A stretch of 64,000 nt of DNA, from contig NZ_LYMI01000011.1 in NCBI RefSeq assembly GCF_001660815.1, positions 30,022-94,021 on the forward strand. The letters run 5' to 3'. The notes beneath the pieces were generated by a model that searched no databases, was not told the DNA's origin, and worked only from the letters and a program-made list of their open reading frames with translations. The translations under genes and the position numbers were made by a program. This DNA is from Xanthomonas nasturtii. GTDB lineage: Bacteria > Pseudomonadota > Gammaproteobacteria > Xanthomonadales > Xanthomonadaceae. Shown piece by piece: positions 37,852 to 45,176 of this stretch. Position 1 is the stretch's first letter. Each line of letters begins with the position of its first letter.

Positions 37852-38127
37852 TCAGAACTGCAATATAGCCTGAGAAATCCGCTTAATGTTTAACCGCATT
37901 GGTGGCAGGTAGCGGGCACTTATGAGCATCTTTACCTGCGCCACCAGGTCGAAGATCAGATACGAATGCGGGTCGGCCCGGTCGAACAACTGCGGCAACT
38001 TGAAGCGATATAGGTCCTGCGCCGCCTGGTCGTACGTTTGCAGGTGCTCCGGTGTGGCTGCGTAATGCGACACATCGTCCAGCGGCAGGCCATCTTCGCC
38101 CAGTTGCAGCACAGCCTTCTTGTCCAT
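37852..38127 (-). pseudogene. DUF2235 lipase copy 2, truncated before the catalytic domain
   Basis: The first ~60 residues (DKKAVLQLGEDGLPLDDVSHY, DPHSYLIFDL) match the start of the complete lipase. The sequence then leaves homology just before the DGTGN motif and stops after 91 residues. The catalytic domain is absent. It sits 13 nt downstream of the intact partner copy 2, so partner 2 is orphaned from a working enzyme. A 91-residue product could in principle still bind the partner. Confidence 0.85.
37862..37867 (-). promoter_or_regulatory. Conserved -10-like TATATT upstream of partner copy 1
   Basis: On the minus strand a TATATT hexamer lies 62 nt upstream of the partner 1 ATG. The same hexamer occurs 69 nt upstream of partners 2 and 3. 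No convincing -35 is seen. It is supported by conserved position only. Confidence 0.35.
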
Positions 38128-38140
38128 GGCGCATGTTCCG

Positions 38141-38704
38141 TCAGTAGGTCTTTGTCCAGGCCAGGATCAATTCGTTACGGCTGATTTTTATGTGCGGATC
38201 GTGTTCGGGGTCCGCAAGGTGCTTGGTCAGGACATCGGCCCGCATATAGACATTGATGGTGCGGTCGTTGACTTCCAGCAAGATGTAGACGTGATACCGC
38301 CCGTTTCCGGAATAGCCGTGGACCATGAAAAATTCATCGATATCTTCTCTGGCAACGTTGTGCAGAATCAGATGGCCGGGAAAAATCTTCTCGAAATCGA
38401 CTTCGACATAGCGCTCCACCCCATCCATCGCCGTCCAGCGGATATCGACTGTCGAAGGAAAGCCGCGCGTCTCGAATTCTTCGGTGCTGCCGAAGCCTCC
38501 AGTCCAATGATCTTTCCAATCGGGCGCGTAAGGCTCACCCGAAGGCTTATTCAAGTCGCTGGCCGAATGCTGCTGCCGAGCAAAGGTGATGCTGCATCGC
38601 AGGGTGTGATAACAGCGAGCATCGAACGAATAACTATCGAACCGCAGCGGCCACGGCTCGCCAGGCTTTTTCCTTGCCAGATGCAGATTAGGAATGTTGA
38701 ACAT
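38141..38704 (-). CDS. Partner protein of the DUF2235 lipase, copy 2
   Basis: A 187-residue paralogue of the protein at 37257. The ATG at 38704 (MFNIPN) was chosen because it aligns with copy 1 and has GGAG nine bases upstream; an in-frame ATG five codons earlier lacks a ribosome-binding site. The N-terminal ~105 residues are nearly identical to copies 1 and 3. The variable region after HLILHNV reads DEFFMVHGYSGNGRYH, and the C-terminal end is conserved. Its own lipase (37852-38127) is truncated, leaving this gene intact but without a full partner. Confidence 0.85.
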   Translation of the reverse strand: MFNIPNLHLARKKPGEPWPLRFDSYSFDARCYHTLRCSITFARQQHSASDLNKPSGEPYAPDWKDHWTGGFGSTEEFETRGFPSTVDIRWTAMDGVERYVEVDFEKIFPGHLILHNVAREDIDEFFMVHGYSGNGRYHVYILLEVNDRTINVYMRADVLTKHLADPEHDPHIKISRNELILAWTKTY

Positions 38705-38773
38705 GTGGAGGGACTCCATGTCGAAGGGCGCGGTAGTGAGTCATGTGGTTATCAGCTAAAACACACGCAGCGA

Positions 38774-38779
38774 AATATA
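38774..38779 (-). promoter_or_regulatory. Conserved extended -10-like TGCTATATT upstream of partner copy 2
   Basis: On the minus strand TGC-TATATT lies 69 nt before the partner 2 start, inside a ~22-nt stretch (38771-38792) repeated exactly at 41841-41862 before partner 3. An extended -10 (TGN before the hexamer) would reduce dependence on a -35 element, which is not obvious. Confidence 0.4.
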
Positions 38780-38814
38780 GCAAAGCAGGCTCGTCCTGCA
38801 TCCAACAAACGCAC

Positions 38815-40619
38815 CGCTGGGTCGCCAGATCGATCGCCTCGCGCCACTCCGGCTTCAGTTCGGTGCCAGTGATGCGGTAGCGATACAGCGTTTCCTCGCG
38901 CTGCAGGTCCTGGGCAGACGGCGGGGTTTGCGCAAGCGCCGCAACGGCCTGGGCATGTTCGGCCAGCGCCGGTTGCAGGAGCGCGCGGGTGGTGTCCAGC
39001 TCCAGCGCCACATTGCCTGACGCAGCGCCACTCGCGCCGGTCCAGCGGCCGTCGGCATCGCGGCGATACTGCTGCCCGTCGGAGGCGGTGAGGGCGTCTG
39101 GATTGGGCAGCGCTTGGCGGAGCGTGTCCGACAATGGCAAACCGGCTGCCGCCCAGCCGCTGCGCTGATACGCCAGCTCATAGCGTGCGGCAATCGCGCC
39201 GGGGCTGTTGGCGATGTTGCCGGCGATCACTTGCTGCGCTTGTGCGTCCAGTTCCGCTGCGCGCGGTGGCGGTGCGATATCGGTACGGTAGACAGCGCTG
39301 TCGGCGTCTGCGACCACACCGCTTTGCACCGTGCGCCGCCATTGCCCATCGCTGGGATCGCGCGCCCAATCGGCCGCGCTCAGGCTGGGCGGATCGCCGG
39401 CGCTTGCCGGCAGGCGATACGGATTTTGCGGTGCGGGCGCATCTTTGAGCGCCAGCGCGGCAGCGGCGTTGGTGGCCTGGTAGTTGAGTTCGCGGGCTTT
39501 GGCGTAACTGGCGACAATCTGCGTGGTGGTGGGTTGTCGATGCCATCGTTGCTGGTGTCGGCTTGGCCTTCGCGCGTCCATGCAGTGCCGTTGAACGACC
39601 ACTGCGTGCCGGCGCGGTCGGTCTGGTTGTAGATGGCGCGGTTGTCGAGCAGGTCGGCGGCCTTCTCGCCGGCCTTGCTCATCACGTAGGCATCGGCGGC
39701 GATCAGCGCCATCGGGCCAGCGCCAGATGCACCCAGGGCATACGCAGCAGCCGTTCCGCCGGCCCAGCCACCGACGTTGCGGCCGGCGAAATGCGCAAGC
39801 TCCGATTGCGCGGCCAGTGGGTTGCTTTGCGAGAGCAACGTGGCGATCTTCTCGCCTGACGCTTGCGCCTCGTACAGCGTGGCGGCCACGCCCAGCGCGC
39901 CAGCGGCGCGCACGCCAGAGCTGGCGAGCATCGGTGGTGGGTAGGGACGGATTTCCAGCGTTGCGGCATCAACAGACTGCGACAGCCGAGCGATGAAGGC
40001 ATCGCCATTGGTGGAGATGGCCGTGTCGATCAGCGCCGTCCGCTGAAACGGCCGTGCGCTCTGAAGCATGTGCGCCAACTCGCTACGCAGCGCTTCGGGC
40101 GCTTGTACGGGGATAGTGGCAACCTCGCCTGGGGGCACGTAATGCCCGTAATCGGCGGTGAGCTGGCGCAACTGCCCATCGGGTGTCGCACGGTCTACTT
40201 TCGGCCACCCGCGGAACAGCAGATTGCCCTCTTCCGAGCGGTGAAGCACGTTGATGCGCGGATCGGTCGGCTCCTGCAGGCGATAGAACAGCGGCTCGCT
40301 GATCAATCCATTGTGGTAATCGGTCATCAGGTTGAGCGTGCGGATACTCATCCCATCGCGCAGATAGCCGCCGCCCATATTGGAGTGATAGGCGGCAAGC
40401 GAAACATGCCCGAAACGGCCATCGTCGGAGATGCCAAGCGGGATGCTGTGCTCGGCCTTGAACAAGCCACGCCGTTCTTCGCTGGCACTGAACTGCACAC
40501 CGCCCACCACCGACGGCGGCAAGCGCCGGTCGAACAGCTCCATGTAGCCGGTGGCGACAGGGTCGTACAGGCCCACTGTCATCGGCGTCAGACCGGGAGG
40601 CTGGTGATAGCGGTTGTAG
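38815..40619. repeat. 1.8-kb direct repeat, right copy
   Basis: Counterpart of 34852-36657, nearly identical. At 38815 the homology ends at a junction with the leader of partner 2, which removes the Gln-rich tail of the lipase. At 40619 it passes into the divergent N-terminal coding region. Confidence 0.9.
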
Positions 40620-41200
40620 AGTGGCTGGCCGTTTTCGTCAATGCTGCGGATGCCGCCGTCAAGATCGGGAATGCCGCGCGCATCGATCATGCGGGCCAGC
40701 AGCGGAACCTGACTGGCACCGCGGCTGAAACCTTCCAGATGGAAGGCAATTTTTGCTTCTGGGTCGGCTTTGAATATTTTCCGGGACTGATCAATCAGTT
40801 TTCGATGCATCGTTTCAGCCCGGAACAGGCTGGTGCGTCCAGTAGCACCATCGAGCGCTTTCGCTATCGGACTGTCTTGGGTGCCGGGGCCTTCGATGTA
40901 TTCGACGTAAAGCCGTTCTTCACCGGCCTCTTTCAGACTCCTGAGCTGAGCTCTGAATTTCGCAACGTTGGTGGCGTGCATCGGATCTTTGTCGGCGTCA
41001 TTGCCGGTGCCATCCATCAAGCCAACGATCAGATACGAATGCGGGTCGGTACGATCCAGCAGCTGCGGCACTTTAAGCCGAGAGAGGTCTTCAGCTGCTT
41101 GTTCGTACGTACGCAGCTGCTCTGGTGTCGCGGCATAATGCGACACGTCATCGAGCGGCAGGCCATCCTCGCCCAGCTGGAGAACGATCTTCTTGTCCAT
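38815..41200 (-). pseudogene. DUF2235 lipase copy 3, frameshifted and truncated
   Basis: It starts at ATG 41200, 13 nt after partner 3, and reads 606 residues with a complete N-terminal catalytic domain (DGTGN, GFSRG, LYDPVA, YHSNMGGGY). One base is missing in a G-run at about 39531-39533 relative to the complete copy. This shifts the frame at about residue 556 and gives a stop at 39380. Homologous sequence continues in the other frame to 38815, where it joins the leader of partner 2; that frame ends at 38688. The Gln-rich tail is therefore absent. The 606-residue product could still be an active lipase. The first ~200 residues differ clearly from copy 1, the rest is almost identical. Confidence 0.85.
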
Positions 41201-41213
41201 TTCCAGCGCTCTC

Positions 41214-41774
41214 TCAGTAAGTCTTGGTCCAGGCAAGGATCAATTCGTCACGACTGATCTTCTTGAGCGGATCATGTTCTGGATCGACCAAATTTTTGGT
41301 CAGGATGTCGGTCCGCATATAGACATTGATCGTGCGGTCGTTGACCTCCAGAAGAATATGCGCGTTGCGCCAGCCGTCCCCAAAGTAGCCGTAGACCATC
41401 CAGAACTCATCTACATCTTCCTGGGGGACGCTGTGCAGGATCAGATGGCCGGGAAACACCTTTTCCAAATCGACTTCTACGTAGCGCTCCACCCCATCCA
41501 TCGCCGTCCAGCGGATATCGACTGTCGAAGGAAAGCCGCGCGTCTCGAATTCTTCGGTGCTGCCGAAGCCTCCAGTCCAGTTATCCTTCCAGTTCGGCTT
41601 GTAAGGCTCTCCGGAAGGCTCAGCCACATGGAGAGAATGCTGCTGCCGAGCAAAGGTGATGCTGCATCGCAAGGTGTGATAACAGCGAGCATCGAACGAA
41701 TAACTATCGAACCGCAGCGGCCACGGCTCGCCAGGCTTTTTTCTCGCCAGATGCAGATTAGGAATGTTGAACAT
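41214..41774 (-). CDS. Partner protein of the DUF2235 lipase, copy 3
   Basis: A 186-residue paralogue of the proteins at 37257 and 38141, chosen to start at ATG 41774 (MFNIPN, GGAG upstream). The N-terminal part is conserved except a short change (SLHVAEPSGEPYKPNWKDN). The variable segment after HLILHSV reads DEFWMVYGYFGDGWRNA, and the end is conserved. It lies 13 nt upstream of lipase copy 3. Presumed cognate partner of the catalytic domain of that copy. Confidence 0.85.
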   Translation of the reverse strand: MFNIPNLHLARKKPGEPWPLRFDSYSFDARCYHTLRCSITFARQQHSLHVAEPSGEPYKPNWKDNWTGGFGSTEEFETRGFPSTVDIRWTAMDGVERYVEVDLEKVFPGHLILHSVPQEDVDEFWMVYGYFGDGWRNAHILLEVNDRTINVYMRTDILTKNLVDPEHDPLKKISRDELILAWTKTY

Positions 41775-41843
41775 GTGGAGGGACTCCATGTCGAAGGGCG
41801 CGGGAGCGATGCAGGTATGTATCAGCTACAGCACACCCGTCGA

Positions 41844-41849
41844 AATATA
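41844..41849 (-). promoter_or_regulatory. Conserved extended -10-like TGCTATATT upstream of partner copy 3
   Basis: Same motif, same distance (69 nt) and same ~22-nt surrounding sequence as in front of partner 2. It may be the promoter of the partner 3/lipase 3 pair. Confidence 0.4.
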
Positions 41850-41879
41850 GCAAAGCAGGCTCTTCCTGCGTACAAGAAA

Positions 41880-42066
41880 TGCACCACGTCACCAACTCGA
41901 TCGCCTCGCGCCACTGCGGCTGCAACTCCGTTCCGAAAAGACGGTAGCGATACAAAGTCTGCTCGCACTGCACTTCCTGTGGCGATGGCGGCGATTGCTG
42001 GATGGAGGCAACGCGTGAGCATGCTAGGCCAAGGCCGGTTGCAGGATCGCGCGGGTGGCGATGTTG
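41880..42066 (-). pseudogene. DUF2235 lipase copy 4, internal remnant
   Basis: On the minus strand the translation QTLYRYRLFGTELQPQWREA matches the region of the complete lipase around residues 770-800 (ETLYRYRITGTELKPEWREA), with further degraded similarity upstream up to about 42066. It is more diverged than copy 3. Its downstream end joins the leader of partner 3 with the same tail (EPALLYF... HGVPPHVQHS) as the broken copy 3. Its upstream end abuts a degenerate mfd 3' end. Confidence 0.75.
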
Positions 42067-42089
42067 CACAGCAAGCCGCTCAGTCCTTA

Positions 42090-42250
42090 CGGGCCAAGCT
42101 CACCACCAGACTGTTCGCAGTGATTCGGAAGCTGCCCAAGATCTACATGATCGGTCGCCGGACAAGCTGCGCATCAAGCTGCCGCTGCCGGAAGGTGTGG
42201 ATCGTTTCAATACGGCACGCGGGTTGTTGACGATGCTGGCACCGAGATAA
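42090..42250 (+). pseudogene. Degenerate copy of the mfd 3' end
   Basis: The sequence aligns with the last ~165 nt of mfd (31905-32069). The end translates as DKLRIKLPLPEGVDRFNTARG, against DKLRIKLPMPEGADRFNAARG in intact Mfd, and has its own TAA at 42248-42250. Similarity is roughly three quarters at nucleotide level, with a frame change near 42150. It lies in the same orientation as mfd at the far end of the lipase array, so the array is bracketed by two mfd ends about 10 kb apart. Confidence 0.8.
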
Positions 42251-42756
42251 CAACCACACCTCACCGGTTGCGTTTGCTCTTTGCAACGACCTCGACCATG
42301 CACCTCGCAAGGATGCGTCGATCGCATTGCGGTCACTGGGCAAATTGAATCGAATGCGATGCGGAATTTTCGCTAAACCCATCACGTCATTCACTCCAGG
42401 CGCGCCACGTAAGCTGCTTGCCTCATGCGCCTTATCTGCAGCGACGCTGCAGATCGCCCTGCCGCAGGCATTAAAGATTTCGGCCGAAATGCGGCTATCT
42501 GTCCTGCAGGACTGTCCGGGACATTCGCCTCCTGAGCCTGCTTGCGACAAAGCTGAGCAGTTAATGCCCAAGCGGTGACGTGCTTCGCAAATCCGTCATC
42601 GCGCTGAATTTTGCCTAAATATTTCGATTGGGCGCCGATATCTGCTTAGACCGGCATGTCCGCGTGCGCAGAGTTGCCCACGCAAGCCCACGCCGCAGCG
42701 ACCTTTCCCCGCGTCATGGCACGCATCCGTGCGTCATCGCATCGCTTGAGGCATCA
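42251..42756. other. 506-bp gap holding the chemotaxis operon promoter region
   Basis: No gene is supported here. The first part follows the mfd remnant and has no recognised homology within the window. The last ~150 bp contain a sigma-28-like promoter (listed separately). Confidence 0.5.
42616..42641 (+). promoter_or_regulatory. Sigma-28 (FliA)-like promoter for the chemotaxis operon
   Basis: TAAA at 42616-42619 and GCCGATAT at 42634-42641 with a 14-nt spacer closely match the FliA consensus TAAA-N15-GCCGATAA (spacer one short, one mismatch in the -10). It lies 116 nt upstream of the first gene of a chemotaxis operon, where flagellar-class control is expected. Confidence 0.6.
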
Positions 42757-43086
42757 ATGAACACCCCACTGTCCGATCTACCCGCACCGCTGACACTCGC
42801 CCTGGAGGGCGAGATGACCATTCGTCGCGCGGCCGAGCTCAAGCCGTTGCTGCAACCGGCCTTGCTGCATCCGGGTGGTTTGCATCTGGATCTGGGCGCG
42901 GTCAACGAGATCGATACCACCGGCCTGCAATTGTTGCTGGCCACCAAGCAGGCGATCCAGGCCGATGGCCGACCGTTTTCGCTGACCGATTCCAGCCGTG
43001 CGGTGGTCGATGTGATCGAACTGCTCGGCCTGCTCGAAGCCCTGTACCCGCATGCGGTTGCCGGCATCGGCGAACGCATCCACTAA
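42757..43086 (+). CDS. STAS-domain protein, first gene of the chemotaxis operon
   Basis: A 109-residue single STAS domain. The anti-anti-sigma-like signature is visible as LHLDLGAVNEIDTTGLQLLLATKQ, where the usual Ser of the phosphorylation motif (DSSG) is replaced by Thr-Thr (DTTG). The start at 42757 gives the normal STAS N-terminus. It is 18 nt upstream of cheA. STAS proteins in chemotaxis operons may act as a regulated partner; the molecular role is not established here. Confidence 0.88.
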   Translation: MNTPLSDLPAPLTLALEGEMTIRRAAELKPLLQPALLHPGGLHLDLGAVNEIDTTGLQLLLATKQAIQADGRPFSLTDSSRAVVDVIELLGLLEALYPHAVAGIGERIH

Positions 43087-43104
43087 CGGACTGGTGACGC
43101 GCGC

Positions 43105-45108
43105 ATGGACATGAACCAACTGATGCAGACGTTCCTGGCCGAGAGCCGGGACCTGCTTGAAGACATGGAACGCCACCTGCTCGAAGCCGAGCGTGGCGAG
43201 TCGTCGCCGGATGCGGTCAATGCCATCTTCCGCGCCGCGCACACCATCAAGGGTTCCGGCGGCCTGTTCGACCTGCCGCAGTTGGTCGGCTTCACCCATG
43301 TGGTGGAAAGCGTGCTGGACCTGGTGCGCGACGAAGCGCTCACGCTCAGTTCGGAACTGATCGGGCTGCTGCTGGTGTGCTGCGACCATATCCACGCGCT
43401 GGTGGAAACCGCCGCAGACCCGAGCCACGCCGACCCGGCCGCACTGGCTGCCGAAGCAGAGCCACTGCTGGCGCAACTGCAGACCTATCTGCAAGGCAGC
43501 GCCTGCGGCGTGACCGCAACCGCCATCCAGCACAGCACGCCGGAAAAACAGAGCGGTTACTGGCGCATCACGCTCAAACTATTCGCCGACGCGCTGCGTT
43601 TCGGCAACTCGCCGCTCAAGCTGATCCGCAATTTGCGCAGCCTGGGCTCGGTCGAAGCGATCAGCACCGATCACAGCCAGCTGCCGAGCTTTGAAGAGCT
43701 CGATCCGGAAGCCAATTACTTGGGTTTCCAGATCCTGTTGCGCAGCGATACCGACCGCGCCGCGATCGAAGAAGTGTTCGAATTCGTGCGCGAAGATTGC
43801 GATCTGGAGGTCGTGGCAGTGCCCGCACCGACCGACATTGCCGCCATTCCCGAAAGCGCGCCTACAGCTGTTGCAACGGCACCGATTGCCAGCGTGCTGG
43901 CCGCAGTTCCCGCACCCGCACGCCCCGCAGCGGATGCAGGCGCACGCAACAGCGATGCGCGCTCCATTCGCGTGGATGCCGACAAACTCGATCGCATGAT
44001 CGATCTGGTCGGCGAACTCATCATTGCCGTGTCCAGCACCAACGCCAATGCGCAACGCACCGGCGATGCGCAATTGCTGGAATCGGCCTCGATCCTGGCC
44101 GGCCTGGTCGAAGACGTGCGCGAAAGCGCATTGCAGCTGCGCATGGTCAAGATCGGCGGCACCTTCAGCCGCTTCCAGCGCGTGGTGCACGATGTGGCGC
44201 GCGAACTGGGCAAGGACATCGCGCTGGTCGTTGCCGGCGAAGACACCGAACTGGACAAGTCGGTGGTGGAAAAAATCGGCGACCCGCTCACCCATCTGGT
44301 GCGCAACGCAATGGACCACGGCATCGAGCCGGCCGATGTGCGCGTGGCGCGCGGCAAGCCCGCACGCGGCACCGTCGGGCTCAATGCGTATCACGACTCA
44401 GGCAGTATCGTCATCCAGATCACCGATGACGGCGGCGGCTTGAACCGCGACCGCATCCTGGCCAAGGCACTCGAACGCGGGCTGATCGAACCCGGCCGCC
44501 AGCCCACCGATCGCGAGGTGTTCGCGATGATCTTCGAACCGGGCTTTTCCACCGCAGAAAAGGTCACCAACCTCTCCGGCCGCGGCGTGGGCATGGACGT
44601 GGTCAAGCGCAACATCACCGCATTGCGCGGCACGGTCGACATCGACAGCACGGCCGGCGTGGGCACCACCATTTCGGTGCGCTTACCGTTGACCCTGGCC
44701 ATCATCAACGGCTTCCAGGTCGGTGTCGGTAAATCGGTGTTCGTGGTGCCGCTGGACGTGGTGGAAGAGTGCGTGGAGTTCACGCCCGACTACACCAGCG
44801 ACTACATCGACCTGCGCGGCAGCGTGCTGCCATATGTGCGTCTGCGAGAGTTGTTCGCACTCGGCGGCAAGACGCCCGCGCGCGAAAGCATCGTGGTGAT
44901 CCGCCAGGGCGCGCAGCGTTTCGGCCTGGTCGTGGATACCTTGCTGGGCGAATGGCAGACGGTGATCAAGCCACTGTCCAAGGTCTTCGCGCAGGTCAAA
45001 GGCATCAGTGGCTCGAGCATTCTGGGCAGCGGCGATGTCGCGCTGATTCTGGATGTGCCCAGCCTGATTCAGCAGTTGCACCCCAACCAGGACGCGTTGG
45101 CGGCCTGA
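43105..45108 (+). CDS. cheA: Chemotaxis histidine kinase CheA
   Basis: A 667-residue kinase. The P1 (Hpt) domain has phospho-acceptor His46 in RAAHTIKGSGG. An unusual middle module (about 150-245, YWRITLKLFADALRFGNSPL) replaces the classic P2 domain. P3/P4 follow: DKLDRMIDLVGELI, N box LVRNAMDHGIE, G boxes DDGGGLNRDRI and GRGVGMDVVKRNI. P5 (CheW-like) is C-terminal (VVPLDVVEECVE). It autophosphorylates under receptor control and passes phosphate to response regulators such as CheB in this operon. Confidence 0.96.
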   Translation: MDMNQLMQTFLAESRDLLEDMERHLLEAERGESSPDAVNAIFRAAHTIKGSGGLFDLPQLVGFTHVVESVLDLVRDEALTLSSELIGLLLVCCDHIHALVETAADPSHADPAALAAEAEPLLAQLQTYLQGSACGVTATAIQHSTPEKQSGYWRITLKLFADALRFGNSPLKLIRNLRSLGSVEAISTDHSQLPSFEELDPEANYLGFQILLRSDTDRAAIEEVFEFVREDCDLEVVAVPAPTDIAAIPESAPTAVATAPIASVLAAVPAPARPAADAGARNSDARSIRVDADKLDRMIDLVGELIIAVSSTNANAQRTGDAQLLESASILAGLVEDVRESALQLRMVKIGGTFSRFQRVVHDVARELGKDIALVVAGEDTELDKSVVEKIGDPLTHLVRNAMDHGIEPADVRVARGKPARGTVGLNAYHDSGSIVIQITDDGGGLNRDRILAKALERGLIEPGRQPTDREVFAMIFEPGFSTAEKVTNLSGRGVGMDVVKRNITALRGTVDIDSTAGVGTTISVRLPLTLAIINGFQVGVGKSVFVVPLDVVEECVEFTPDYTSDYIDLRGSVLPYVRLRELFALGGKTPARESIVVIRQGAQRFGLVVDTLLGEWQTVIKPLSKVFAQVKGISGSSILGSGDVALILDVPSLIQQLHPNQDALAA

Positions 45109-45176
45109 GCGCTCGCAGCATCGCTATCGCACGAACCGCGTCGTTTGTCGTTACCTGACCCCAGGAAGCCACCGCC

